Below are positions 35,894 to 44,391 of a DNA stretch of 64,000 nucleotides, in pieces. The notes beneath the pieces are model-generated. The model worked only from the letters and a program-made list of their open reading frames with translations, searched no databases and was not told the DNA's origin. The stretch is taken from NCBI RefSeq assembly GCF_003688625.1, contig NZ_RCWY01000002.1, forward strand, positions 620,001 to 684,000. Direction: 5' to 3'. This DNA comes from Sphingomonas sp. PP-CE-3A-406 (GTDB lineage: Bacteria; Pseudomonadota; Alphaproteobacteria; Sphingomonadales; Sphingomonadaceae). The position numbers and the translations under genes were made by a program. Positions within the stretch are counted from its first letter, which is position 1. Every line of letters starts with the position of its first letter.

Positions 35894-38311
35894 ATGTTCG
35901 ATACCAAGACCGTAAGCGCCCAGTGGGGCGGCAAGACGCTGACGCTCGAGACCGGCCGCGTTGCGCGCCAGGCTAACGGCGCAGTGCTCGCCACCCTCGG
36001 CGAGACCGTCGTTCTGTGCGCCGTGACGGCTGCACGGACCGTCAAGGAAGGGCAGGATTTCTTCCCGCTCACCGTCCATTACCAGGAGAAGTTCTCCGCG
36101 AGCGGCCGCATACCCGGCGGCTTCTTCAAGCGTGAGCGCGGCGCGACCGAGAAGGAGACGCTGACCAGCCGTCTCATCGATCGCCCGATCCGTCCCCTCT
36201 TCCCAGAGGGTTTCTACAACGAGATCAATGTGATCTGCCAGGTTCTGTCGTATGACGGCGAGAACGAGCCGGACGTCCTCGCGATGGTCGCGGCCTCCGC
36301 AGCGCTGACGATCTCGGGCGTGCCGTTCATGGGCCCGATCGGCGCAGCACGCGTCGGTTACGTCGATGGCGCGTACATCCTCAACCCGACGCTGGAAGAA
36401 GCCAAGGCTGGCGATCTCGACCTCGTCGTCGCCGCCACCGGCCAGGCCGTGATGATGGTCGAATCGGAAGCCAAGGAGCTTTCGGAAGAGATCATGCTCG
36501 GCGCCGTGCAGTTCGCCCACAAGGCCTGCCGCGAAGCCGCCAATTTGATCATCGACCTGGCCGAGAAGGCCGCCAAGGATCCTTGGGAAATGGCCGAGCA
36601 GGCCGACCTCTCGACCGCCAAGGACAAGCTGAAGAAGCTGATCGGCAAGGACATCGCCGCCGCCTACAAGGTGACCGACAAGTCCAAGCGTTCAGACCTG
36701 CTGAACGCCGCTCGTGCGAAGGGCAAGACCGCATTTGCGGACGCGTCCCCGCAGGACCAGATGGCTGCCGGCAAGCTGATGAAGAAGCTGGAGGCGGAGA
36801 TCGTCCGCGGCGCCATCCTCAAGGACGGCACCCGCATCGACGGCCGCACCACCACGCAGATCCGTCCGATCGAGGCGATGGTCCATTTCCTCCCGCGCAC
36901 GCATGGCTCGGCCTTGTTCACACGCGGCGAGACGCAGTCGATCTGCACCACCACGCTCGGCACGCGTGATGCAGAGCAGATGATCGACGGCCTCAACGGC
37001 CTGTCGTACGAAAACTTCATGCTGCACTACAACTTCCCGCCATACTCGGTCGGTGAAGTCGGTCGCTTCGGTGCGCCGGGTCGTCGCGAAGTCGGTCACG
37101 GCAAGCTCGCATGGCGCGCGCTGCACCCGGTGCTGCCGACCAAGGAAGAGTTCCCGTACACGATCCGCGTTCTCAGCGACATCACCGAGAGCAACGGCTC
37201 GTCGTCGATGGCGACGGTTTGCGGCGGTTCGCTGTCGATGATGGATGCGGGCGTCCCGCTGAAGCGTCCGGTGTCGGGCATCGCGATGGGCCTGATCCTC
37301 GAGGGCAAGAACTTCGCGGTTCTGTCGGACATCCTCGGCGACGAGGATCACCTCGGCGACATGGACTTCAAGGTTGCGGGCACGTCCGAGGGCATCACCA
37401 CGATGCAGATGGACATCAAGATCGCCGGCATCACCGAGGAGATCATGGGCAAGGCGCTGGCGCAGGCCAAGGAAGGCCGCGCGCACATCCTGGGCGAGAT
37501 GGCCAAGGCACTCGACCACACCCGTGAGGAACTCAGCGCCCACGCACCGCGCATCGAGAGCTTCCAGATCGACAAGTCGAAGATCCGTGAAGTCATCGGC
37601 ACCGGCGGCAAGGTGATCCGCGAGATCGTCGCGCAGACCGGCGCCAAGGTCGACATCGACGACGAGGGCGTGATCAAGGTGTCGTCGTCCGACCCCGCGC
37701 AGATCGAAGCCGCGATCAAGTGGATCAAGGGCCTCGTCGAGGAAGCCGAAGTCGGCAAGGTCTATGACGGCAAGGTCGTCAACCTGGTCGATTTCGGGGC
37801 GTTCGTGAACTTCATGGGTGGCAAGGACGGTCTCGTCCACGTGTCCGAAATCAAGAACGAGCGCGTCGAGAAGGTTTCTGATGCGCTGACCGAAGGCCAG
37901 GAGGTCAAGGTCAAGGTTCTCGAGATCGACCCGCGCGGCAAGGTACGCCTGTCGATGCGCGTCGTCGACCAGACGACCGGCGAAGAGCTTGAGGACACGC
38001 GTCCTGCCCGTGAGCCACGCGAAGGCGGTGACCGTGGTCCGCGCGGCCCGCGTCGTGATGGCGATGGCGGTCGTGATGCTGGCAACGGCGGTGGTCGTGG
38101 CCCACGCGGCGAAGGCGGCGGCGATCGCGGCTCGCGTGGCCCGCGTCGTGACGGCGACGGTGGCCGTGACGCAGGCGGCAACGGCGGTGGCCGTGGCCCG
38201 CGTCGTGACGGCGGTGGTCAGGGCGGCGAGCGCGCTCCCCGCGCCGAGCGTACCGAGGGCGACAAGGCCCCCGAGTTCGCTCCGGCCTTCCTGACTGGCG
38301 ATCGCGACTAA
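35894..38311 (+). CDS. pnp: Polyribonucleotide nucleotidyltransferase (PNPase)
   Basis: An 805-residue phosphorolytic 3'-5' exoribonuclease. Two RNase PH domains flank an all-helical domain: [16 protein letters not shown] and RGDTQSIC-like [16 protein letters not shown], with DVTESNGSS-like [23 protein letters not shown] domain ([11 protein letters not shown], near residue 568) and S1 domain ([20 protein letters not shown], near 622) follow. The last 100 residues are unusually rich in Arg and Gly, two imperfect repeats of about 30 residues ([12 protein letters not shown]...). This tail is an extension beyond the usual length of about 700 and may bind RNA or RNase E. GAAGGA precedes the ATG. 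Confidence 0.97.
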   Translation: MFDTKTVSAQWGGKTLTLETGRVARQANGAVLATLGETVVLCAVTAARTVKEGQDFFPLTVHYQEKFSASGRIPGGFFKRERGATEKETLTSRLIDRPIRPLFPEGFYNEINVICQVLSYDGENEPDVLAMVAASAALTISGVPFMGPIGAARVGYVDGAYILNPTLEEAKAGDLDLVVAATGQAVMMVESEAKELSEEIMLGAVQFAHKACREAANLIIDLAEKAAKDPWEMAEQADLSTAKDKLKKLIGKDIAAAYKVTDKSKRSDLLNAARAKGKTAFADASPQDQMAAGKLMKKLEAEIVRGAILKDGTRIDGRTTTQIRPIEAMVHFLPRTHGSALFTRGETQSICTTTLGTRDAEQMIDGLNGLSYENFMLHYNFPPYSVGEVGRFGAPGRREVGHGKLAWRALHPVLPTKEEFPYTIRVLSDITESNGSSSMATVCGGSLSMMDAGVPLKRPVSGIAMGLILEGKNFAVLSDILGDEDHLGDMDFKVAGTSEGITTMQMDIKIAGITEEIMGKALAQAKEGRAHILGEMAKALDHTREELSAHAPRIESFQIDKSKIREVIGTGGKVIREIVAQTGAKVDIDDEGVIKVSSSDPAQIEAAIKWIKGLVEEAEVGKVYDGKVVNLVDFGAFVNFMGGKDGLVHVSEIKNERVEKVSDALTEGQEVKVKVLEIDPRGKVRLSMRVVDQTTGEELEDTRPAREPREGGDRGPRGPRRDGDGGRDAGNGGGRGPRGEGGGDRGSRGPRRDGDGGRDAGGNGGGRGPRRDGGGQGGERAPRAERTEGDKAPEFAPAFLTGDRD

Positions 38312-38340
38312 GCCTTTGCCGCCTAACGGCAATTGATAGA

Positions 38341-38367
38341 GGGGCTCGGGAAACCGGGCCCCTTTCT
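38341..38367 (+). terminator. Rho-independent terminator after pnp
   Basis: A 9-bp stem GGGGCTCGG/CCGGGCCCC with GAAA tetraloop, then TTTCT. It lies 30 bp after the pnp stop and closes the rimP-to-pnp transcription unit. Confidence 0.9.
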
Positions 38368-38430
38368 CATATCAGGCTCGCTTTGCCGCGTTATGGTCCG
38401 ATAAGGCGATTAATGTCGGAACGGAGCGGC

Positions 38431-38829
38431 ATGCCGGAAGTTCGAACCGGTATGAACGCCATTCGTAAATCTGTCATACTGGTCGTCGACGACGACGCGC
38501 TCGTCCGTGTCCATTCCAACCTCGCGCTGGAGGATGCCGGCTACGAAGTCGTCGAAGCGACCAATGCGGCCGACGCTCTGGTCAAGCTCAAGGAGCGGCC
38601 CGACATCGCGGCCTTGTTCACCGATGTGCGCATGCCGGGAGCTCTAAACGGCATCGACCTCGCGCATGCGGTCCACGCGCAACGTCCCGACATCGCGATC
38701 CTGGTCACGTCGGGCGCCGACAACGGTGCGTCGTCTGCCCTCCCCGCGGCTGCGCGGTTTCTGCAAAAGCCCTATACGAAGGCGCAGCTCAGTCAGATGC
38801 TCCAGCACGGACAGACAGTGCGCGCATAG
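38431..38829 (+). CDS. Stand-alone response-regulator receiver domain
   Basis: A 132-residue CheY-like protein with no output domain. VILVVDDDALVRVHSNLALE (acidic pocket) and LFTDVRMPG (phosphorylated Asp) are present, as are LVTSGA and the FLQKPYTKAQL Lys. GGAG upstream supports the ATG at 38431; an ATG at 38413 is also possible. Its partner kinase is not nearby. Such single-domain regulators usually bind to and adjust other signalling proteins. Confidence 0.9.
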   Translation: MPEVRTGMNAIRKSVILVVDDDALVRVHSNLALEDAGYEVVEATNAADALVKLKERPDIAALFTDVRMPGALNGIDLAHAVHAQRPDIAILVTSGADNGASSALPAAARFLQKPYTKAQLSQMLQHGQTVRA

Positions 38830-38945
38830 ACCTGATAGCGATGTCGCGATTACTGGCCTCGATACGCGCCGCCGACGATAGTCATTGCCGCCGGCGATAA
38901 TTGGGATCACCCTCCGCTCCCAGAGCATCGACTCGTGGGGGCGGT

Positions 38946-39680
38946 ATGATGGCGACGGCAAACACTTTGGCGGCCACGCCGCGAAACGCTTTCGCCAGCG
39001 AGCGGCGCTTCTTCCTCGGCATGGCGATAGCGATCGCGGCGACGGTGATCCTAGGCTTCACGGTTAACGCCGCGCGAATGCACTGGACGTTCTTCGCGTT
39101 ACCCGTCCAAGTCCATCTGCACGCCGCCGCTTTTCTATCATGGATCATACTCTACGTCGTTCAGAACTGGCTGATCGTGCGCGGTTCGATCACGCGCCAT
39201 CGCCAGCTGGGGGTGCTGGGCGCGGGTATCGCGGTGACGATGGTCGTGCTTGGCATCGTCACCACCGTCATGGCGATCCAGCAGCACCGCGTGCCTCCGT
39301 TCTTTCCGCCCGGCATTTTCCTGGTACTCGACGTGCTGGGCGTGATCGGGTTCGGCATCCTCACCGCCTGGGCGATCGTGCTGCGCAAGCAGGCGGCGTG
39401 GCACAAGCGGTTGATGTTGTGCGGGACGATCCTGGTGATGTCGCCGGCGCTCGGGCGGATCCTGCCGATGCCGCTGCTCGGCACGTTCGCGCCGACCGCG
39501 GTATTCGCATCGATGGCGGTGTATGTGATCGCCGGGATGCTGTTCGACGTGCGCTCGCGGGGGGCCGTGCATCCGGCCTATTACTGGGGTGGCGGCGTGC
39601 TGGCGGTGACGCAGGCGCTGGTCGGGCCGCTCGGCGTCAGTCCGCCGGTGCTGCGGCTGGTCGCGCAGCTGGCGGTGTGA
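38946..39680 (+). CDS. Seven-helix membrane protein with conserved-looking histidines
   Basis: A 244-residue inner-membrane protein with about seven hydrophobic segments. Histidines occur at the membrane edge (VQVHLHAAAF, HRQLG, AAWHKRLMLCGT), in the style of cytochrome-b-like or DUF2306/DUF420-type families, though heme binding is not shown. It stands alone between a receiver protein and the tmRNA gene, with which it is convergent. Confidence 0.7.
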   Translation: MMATANTLAATPRNAFASERRFFLGMAIAIAATVILGFTVNAARMHWTFFALPVQVHLHAAAFLSWIILYVVQNWLIVRGSITRHRQLGVLGAGIAVTMVVLGIVTTVMAIQQHRVPPFFPPGIFLVLDVLGVIGFGILTAWAIVLRKQAAWHKRLMLCGTILVMSPALGRILPMPLLGTFAPTAVFASMAVYVIAGMLFDVRSRGAVHPAYYWGGGVLAVTQALVGPLGVSPPVLRLVAQLAV

Positions 39681-39689
39681 CGGAAGGTT

Positions 39690-40030
39690 AGTGGGGAGCT
39701 TCTGTTGCTCGGTGCCCCCCGTACCGCCGGTGTCCACTTCTGTTGCCCGGTGTGGCCCGAACCGCGCTTTCGTCCGTATAACCTAGGTCGTTAGACCGTC
39801 AGTTATGCGGCAATTGCGAGTGCTTCGTTATCGTTGGCACTTGTGTATGGGCCGTTGCGGTGGTCCCATTCCGAGCGAAACATAGCGTCGTTGAACACAC
39901 GTCGATCCTAGTTCGACCCCGTCATCGTCCCCCTCTTGCGAAGAGGGCGGTGGTGGAGTCGCCGGGTACTGCCCCCGGGTCCGCTGTGTCTATGACACGC
40001 CACGATTTATCGCCATAGCCGCCAAGAGAA
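39690..40030 (-). ncRNA. ssrA: tmRNA, permuted two-piece form (ssrA)
   Basis: The RNA that rescues stalled ribosomes by acting as tRNA and mRNA. On the minus strand the acceptor piece comes first and ends GACTCCACCA (3' end at 39951). A 30-base spacer (39921-39950) with hairpin CCCTCTT/AAGAGGG follows, then the coding piece starting GGGGTCGAACTAGG (5' end at 39920). GGGGTCG pairs with CGACTCC to rebuild the acceptor stem with all seven bases. The tag is at 39803-39838 and reads ANDNEALAIAA then stop. The permuted order matches alphaproteobacterial tmRNA. The outer limits (39690 and 40030) are estimates. Confidence 0.93.
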
Positions 40031-40205
40031 GATTCCCCCGACGGCATCACCGATATAGGGGGGCCGCATCGATCTGAAAAGCCCAGCCAAATGAAAAGAC
40101 TGGCGCGGTGGCGGCACTCTCCCAGATAAATCTCCGAAGGGTTCGCATACAGCGTGCCAAACCGCCTTTCGCTCGCCACAAAGCGCGTGCATAGCAACCT
40201 GCATT

Positions 40206-40637
40206 ATGTTGACGCAGCGCTCCCGCTACGCGCTCCGCGCGATGATCTTCCTTGGCGGCGCTCCCGCCGGTGGCCCTCCCATCCCGATGACGCGGATCGC
40301 CGCCGAGGCAAACGTCCCGCGCAAATTCCTCGAGCTGATCCTCGCCGACCTGCGCGAGTCCGGCCTGCTCCACAGCCATCGCGGCAAGATGGGCGGCTAC
40401 CGCCTGTCGCGGCCGAGCCATCTTATCTCGCTCGGCGAAATCATCCGGATCATCGAGGGCCCGCTCGCACTTGTCCCGTGCGTGAGCCGGACCGCGTACC
40501 GGCCGTGCCTCGACTGCAAGAGTGAAGCCGACTGCGCGATCCGCTTTGCGATGATGCGCGTGCGCGACGAGACCGCGCGGATCCTGGACGGGACCAGCCT
40601 GGCGGATGCCAACGCCGAGGAACTGGTAGCGGCTTAG
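40206..40637 (+). CDS. Rrf2-family transcriptional regulator
   Basis: A 143-residue winged-helix regulator. The HTH region is QRSRYALRAMIFLGG...IPMTRIAAEANVPRKFLELI and the wing is SHRGKMGGYRLSRP. Four cysteines near the C-terminal half (PCVSRTAYRPCLDCKSEADC) form a likely Fe-S site, as in IscR or RirA/NsrR-type sensors. The spacing differs from IscR, so the sensed signal may be iron, Fe-S status or NO. It is divergent from ssrA and no Fe-S assembly genes are adjacent. Confidence 0.9.
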   Translation: MLTQRSRYALRAMIFLGGAPAGGPPIPMTRIAAEANVPRKFLELILADLRESGLLHSHRGKMGGYRLSRPSHLISLGEIIRIIEGPLALVPCVSRTAYRPCLDCKSEADCAIRFAMMRVRDETARILDGTSLADANAEELVAA

Positions 40638-40642
40638 GCTTT

Positions 40643-40774
40643 CCCTTCTCCCCTCGGGGAGAAGGTGGCGCGGCAGCGTCGGATGGGGGGAGTTGGGATG
40701 CGCTCCCGAGCCTCACTCCCCTCACCCTTCCGTCGCCCAAGGCTCCTCCCCCCTCTCCACGGCGGGGAGAGGGA
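40643..40774. repeat. Palindromic repeat, family B (CTCTCC variant), copy 5
   Basis: About 132 bp: CCTTCTCCCCTCGGGGAGAA at the left and CCCTCTCCACGGCGGGGAGA at the right. It fills the convergent gap between the Rrf2 gene and mscL. Confidence 0.8.
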
Positions 40775-40782
40775 CAAGAATG

Positions 40783-41253
40783 TCACCCCCGCGCCTTCAG
40801 CTCGTCGCGGATCTCGCGCAGCAGCGCGATCTCGACCGGCTCCGGCGCAGGCGCGACGGCCACCGCCTCTTCCTCGCGCTTCAACCTTGCCGTCTCGCGC
40901 TCGATCAGCGCCGCCGTACGGTTCACCACCCGCAGGATCATGAAGATGATACCCGCGACGATCACGAAATTGACCAGCTGCGTCGCGAACGCGCCATAGC
41001 CGAGCAGCGGTACGCCAGCCTTCTTGAGCGCCGCGTAATCGCTGAGCGAGCCTGCATAGTTCGCCGGCACCGGCCCCATCCGCCAGAAATAGCTCGAGAA
41101 GTCGAGCCCGCCGAAGATCTTGCCGATGACCGGCATCAGCACGTCGTCGGTCAGCGACGTGACGATCTTGCCGAATGCCGCGCCGATAATCACCGCGATG
41201 GCGAGATCGAGCACGTTGCCGCGCATGATGAACGCCCGAAACTCTTTAAACAT
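40783..41253 (-). CDS. mscL: Large-conductance mechanosensitive channel
   Basis: A 156-residue inner-membrane channel that opens under osmotic downshock. The start MFKEFRAFIMRGNVLDLAIA is typical, the first pore helix has VIIGAAFGKIVTSLTDDVLM, and the second is FVIVAGIIFMILRVVN, followed by a charged cytoplasmic helix ending in REIRDELKARG. The periplasmic loop (about residues 45-85) is of normal length. It is divergent from lemA. Confidence 0.96.
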   Translation of the reverse strand: MFKEFRAFIMRGNVLDLAIAVIIGAAFGKIVTSLTDDVLMPVIGKIFGGLDFSSYFWRMGPVPANYAGSLSDYAALKKAGVPLLGYGAFATQLVNFVIVAGIIFMILRVVNRTAALIERETARLKREEEAVAVAPAPEPVEIALLREIRDELKARG

Positions 41254-41373
41254 TGGCGAATTCCTTGAGCATGTCGCCCCCTTTGTTGCCGGGCAAAGCT
41301 AACCGCCGATTTCGGTTTCGCCAACCCTGCGGACTGTCCTATGAGGGTGACACAGGTATTCAGGAGAGCCCCG

Positions 41374-41970
41374 ATGTCACGTGCCCCAATCGCCCGCGGT
41401 ACCGCCGCGATCCTTCTCGCATCGGCGCTGGCCGGGTGCGGGATCAACAGCATTCCGACCGCGGAAGAGACCGCGAAGGCACGCTGGGCCGACGTCCAGA
41501 ACAATTATCAACGCCGCGCCGACCTGATCCCCAACCTCGTCGCGACCGTGAAGGCGGCAGGCGCGCAGGAAAAGGACATCCTCGTCCAGGTGACGCAGGC
41601 GCGTTCTGCTGCGAACTCCGTGCAGGTGTCGGCTGCCGATCTCTCCGATCCGGCGAAGATGGAGCAGTATCAGCGCGTCCAGGGTGCCGTCGGCGTGTCG
41701 CTCCAGCGCTTGCAGGAGGCATATCCCGAGCTGAAGAGCCAGGGCAACTACACCACGCTGATGAGCCAGCTCGAGGGCACCGAGAACCGCATCACGATCG
41801 CGCGACGCGATTACAACGGCGCGGTGCAGGCGTATAACACCAAGATCCGCACTTTCCCCGACGCGGTCGGCGCGAAGATCTTCTATGGCGCCAAGCCGAT
41901 GGTGCCGTTCGCGGCGACCACGCCGGGTGCCGAGACCGCGCCGACGGTGAACTTCGGCAACGCGAGCTGA
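41374..41970 (+). CDS. lemA: LemA-family lipoprotein
   Basis: A 198-residue LemA protein with a lipoprotein signal (ILLASALAGC). The helical core contains TAKARWADVQNNYQRRADLI, NLVATVKAAGAQEKDIL, and later TEN-like GTENRITIARRDYNGAVQAY and FYGAKPMVPF. AGGAGAG at 41362 supports the ATG at 41374. LemA proteins are often encoded with TPM-domain membrane proteins, as here, but the cellular task is unknown. It starts a run of four tightly spaced genes. Confidence 0.92.
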   Translation: MSRAPIARGTAAILLASALAGCGINSIPTAEETAKARWADVQNNYQRRADLIPNLVATVKAAGAQEKDILVQVTQARSAANSVQVSAADLSDPAKMEQYQRVQGAVGVSLQRLQEAYPELKSQGNYTTLMSQLEGTENRITIARRDYNGAVQAYNTKIRTFPDAVGAKIFYGAKPMVPFAATTPGAETAPTVNFGNAS

Positions 41971-41977
41971 TCGCATT

Positions 41978-42835
41978 ATGCTCCGCCACCTCCTGACGCT
42001 GGCGTTCGCGGTGCTGCTGGGAAGCGCCGCCGCAACCGCGCAGACGCTTCCGAAGTTCACCGGTTTCGTCGTCGATGCGGCGAACGTGATCCCGCCCGAC
42101 CAGGAAGCGGCGCTGACCAAGCGGCTCGACGACCTGCAAAAGACGACCGGCAACCAGCTGGCGGTCGCGACGGTGCCCGATCTCGAAGGCTATCCGATCG
42201 AGGATTACGGCAATAGCCTGCTGCGGAGCTGGGGCGTCGGGCTGAAGGATGCGAACAACGGCGCGATCCTGCTGGTCGCGCCGAACGACCGGAAGGTGCG
42301 GATCGAGGTTGGCTATGGCCTGGAGCCGGTGCTGACCGACGCGTTCTCCAGCGTCGTCATCAACCAGGAGATCCTGCCGCGCTTCAAGGCGGGCGACATC
42401 CCCGGTGGTATCGTCGCGGGCACGAACGCGGTGGCGGACCAGCTCGCGCTGCCCGATGCGGAGGCGCGCGCGAAGGTGACGGCTGCGGCGGCGGAGTATG
42501 ACAAGACGCACGGTCGTTCGAACTCAGGCGACGGCGGCGTGCCGATTGGGCTGATCTTCTTCGGGATCGTGCTCGCAGCGATCGTCATTCCGATGATCTC
42601 GCGCCGCGCGGGTGGCAAGAATTACGTCGATGGCGGCAGCCGGAGCGGTGGCAGCGGCGCCTTGCCGATCGTGCTGTGGAGCATCGCCGACGCGATGACT
42701 CGTGGCGGCGGTGGCGGCGGCGGCGGAAGCTGGGGCGGTGGCGGCGACAGCGGTGGTGGCGGCTGGGGCGGCGGTGGTTTCGGCGGCGGCGGCGGTGGAT
42801 CCGGCGGCGGCGGCGGCGCATCGGGGGGATGGTGA
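41978..42835 (+). CDS. TPM-domain protein with Gly-rich C-terminus
   Basis: A 285-residue exported membrane protein of the YgcG/TPM_phosphatase family. Signal peptide MLRHLLTLAFAVLLGSAAAT, then the TPM domain (LPKFTGFVVDAANVIPPDQE, TGNQLAVATVPDLEG, ANNGAILLVAPNDRKVRIEV). One membrane helix follows (PIGLIFFGIVLAAIVIPMI), then a C-terminal run almost wholly of Gly, Ser and Trp. It begins 7 bp after lemA. Relatives have phosphatase activity in plant chloroplasts; bacterial function is unproved. Confidence 0.88.
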   Translation: MLRHLLTLAFAVLLGSAAATAQTLPKFTGFVVDAANVIPPDQEAALTKRLDDLQKTTGNQLAVATVPDLEGYPIEDYGNSLLRSWGVGLKDANNGAILLVAPNDRKVRIEVGYGLEPVLTDAFSSVVINQEILPRFKAGDIPGGIVAGTNAVADQLALPDAEARAKVTAAAAEYDKTHGRSNSGDGGVPIGLIFFGIVLAAIVIPMISRRAGGKNYVDGGSRSGGSGALPIVLWSIADAMTRGGGGGGGGSWGGGGDSGGGGWGGGGFGGGGGGSGGGGGASGGW

Positions 42836-42836
42836 C

Positions 42837-43502
42837 ATGCGGTTGAGCGACACCGACCACGACCGCGTCACCGCGGCGGTCACCCAGGCGGAGACCGCGA
42901 CGACCGGCGAGATCGTCACGATCGTCGCGCGGCAGTCCGATGCCTATCACGACGTATCGATGCACTGGGGCGTGCTGGCGATGCTGCTGACGCTGGCGCT
43001 GCTCGCGTACCACCCGGTTGCGGCGGACCATATCTACGCCCGGGTCGATCCCTGGCAGGCGGCACCGCAGGGTGCGCTGTACGTGGTCGCGCTGGTGCTG
43101 GCGACTTTGGTGTTCCTCGCGGTGCGGCTCGTGCTGGCGTGGACACCGGCGCGGCTCGCGCTGACGCCGGGTGCGACCAAGGCGCGGCGGGTGCGGCGGC
43201 GGGCTCTGCTCCTGTTTCGGGCGGGGGCCGAGAAGCGGACCAAGGGTTCGACTGGCGTATTGCTGTACCTGTCGCTGGCCGAGCACCGGGCGGAAATCAT
43301 CGCCGACGATGCGATCCACTCGCGCGTGCCGAACGAAACCTGGGGTGCGGCGATGGCGGCGGTGCTGGCCGGCGTCCGCGACGATCGTCCCGCCGACGGC
43401 ATGGCGGATGCGGTCGCGCAGATCGGCGCGGTGCTCGCCGAGCATTTCCCGAGGACCGGTGCGCCGGTGAACGAACTTCCGGACAGGCTGATCGAATTAT
43501 GA
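42837..43502 (+). CDS. Second TPM-domain membrane protein
   Basis: A 221-residue protein with TPM-like start (DRVTAAVTQAETATTGEIVT), two membrane helices (WGVLAMLLTLALLAYHPVA, ALYVVALVLATLVFLAV) inserted in the middle, and a second TPM half (GVLLYLSLAEHRAEIIADDA). It lacks a signal peptide and the Gly-rich end of its neighbour. The two TPM proteins and LemA probably form one envelope complex. It ends by overlapping the Nudix gene (ATGA). Confidence 0.85.
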   Translation: MRLSDTDHDRVTAAVTQAETATTGEIVTIVARQSDAYHDVSMHWGVLAMLLTLALLAYHPVAADHIYARVDPWQAAPQGALYVVALVLATLVFLAVRLVLAWTPARLALTPGATKARRVRRRALLLFRAGAEKRTKGSTGVLLYLSLAEHRAEIIADDAIHSRVPNETWGAAMAAVLAGVRDDRPADGMADAVAQIGAVLAEHFPRTGAPVNELPDRLIEL

Positions 43503-44002
43503 GCAAGACCGTATGGGCCGGCAAATTCCTGACCGTGCAGACCGAGGGCACGTGGGAATTTGCCGCGCGTCAGGGCGAGATCGCGGCGGCGGTGATCGTC
43601 GCGATCGACGACGGCGACGTGATTCTGGTGGAGCAGTTCCGCGTGCCGCTCGGGCGGGCGTGCCTGGAGCTACCGGCGGGGTTGGTCGGTGACGAGACCG
43701 CGGGCGAGAGCGTCGCGGTGGCGGCCGGCCGCGAGCTGGAGGAAGAGACCGGCTACCGCGCGGACGCGATCGAGGACCTGGGGGTGTTCTATTCGTCGCC
43801 GGGGATGACCTCGGAATGCTTCACGCTGGTCCGCGCGACAGGGCTGACGAAGGTTAGCGATGGCGGCGGGGATGGCGACGAGAACATCACGGTGCACCGG
43901 GTGCCGCTGGCGGACGTGCCGGCGTTCGTAGCCGAGAAGCGTGCGGCGGGCGTGGCGATCGATACCAAGATGCTGCTGATCCTGGCGGGGTCGATACTCT
44001 AA
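43499..44002 (+). CDS. Nudix hydrolase, ADP-ribose pyrophosphatase type
   Basis: A 167-residue hydrolase with a complete Nudix box: GDETAGESVAVAAGRELEEE then TGY (G-x5-E-x7-REUXEEXGU, about residues 61-83). VILVEQFRVPLGRACLELPA is typical of ADP-ribose or NDP-sugar pyrophosphatases. It is translationally coupled to the TPM gene upstream, an association whose meaning is not clear. A family D repeat follows. Confidence 0.88.
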   Translation: MSKTVWAGKFLTVQTEGTWEFAARQGEIAAAVIVAIDDGDVILVEQFRVPLGRACLELPAGLVGDETAGESVAVAAGRELEEETGYRADAIEDLGVFYSSPGMTSECFTLVRATGLTKVSDGGGDGDENITVHRVPLADVPAFVAEKRAAGVAIDTKMLLILAGSIL

Positions 44003-44009
44003 CCAAGAC

Positions 44010-44069
44010 CTGTTTCCCCACGAAGGCGGGGACCCAGACTGGGCTCCCGCCTTTGCGGGATAACAAGGA
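44010..44069. repeat. Palindromic repeat, family D, copy 4
   Basis: 60 bp: TTTCCCCACGAAGGCGGGGA...CCCAGACTGGG and TCCCGCCTTTGCGGGATAAC...AAGGA, in the convergent gap between the Nudix gene and the NDUFS4-like gene. Confidence 0.85.
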
Positions 44070-44100
44070 AGTACGGGGGGCCTAGCGCCGCTCCCTCCGC

Positions 44101-44382
44101 TTACTTGAAATTGTCGGCGTAGCTCTGGAGCTTCAGCGTCTTCTGCGGCGCCGGCACGACGGTGTAGCCGAACCCCTCGCGCTCGCAGTGCGCGATCGCC
44201 GCTTCCGCGGTCGGGAACAGCAGGCGCAGCTGGTCGCGCGTGTCGCCGCTGCCGGCCCAGCCGGTGAGCGGGTCGGGCCGCTTGGGCTCCGACGGTTCGA
44301 ATTCGAGCTGCCAGGCGTCGGTCCGGTGCTTGCCGGACTGCATGGCGTTCTTGGGGCGCTGGAAGATACGGGCGGTTGGCAT
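44101..44382 (-). CDS. NADH dehydrogenase complex I accessory subunit (NDUFS4-like)
   Basis: A 93-residue protein of the ETC complex I subunit family, the bacterial relative of mitochondrial NDUFS4: MPTARIFQRPKNAMQSGKHR, WQLEFEPSEPKRPDPLTGWA and AIAHCEREGFGYTVVPA. It assists complex I assembly or stability at the inner membrane and is restricted to alphaproteobacteria and mitochondria. It is encoded away from the nuo operon, directly downstream of hrpB (9 bp). Confidence 0.92.
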   Translation of the reverse strand: MPTARIFQRPKNAMQSGKHRTDAWQLEFEPSEPKRPDPLTGWAGSGDTRDQLRLLFPTAEAAIAHCEREGFGYTVVPAPQKTLKLQSYADNFK

Positions 44383-44391
44383 GCCCCCCCC

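Noticed and set aside
39922..40197. Minus-strand open frame of 91 codons upstream of the Rrf2 gene
   Set aside because: It covers the tmRNA acceptor piece and has no protein features; the RNA gene explains the conservation.
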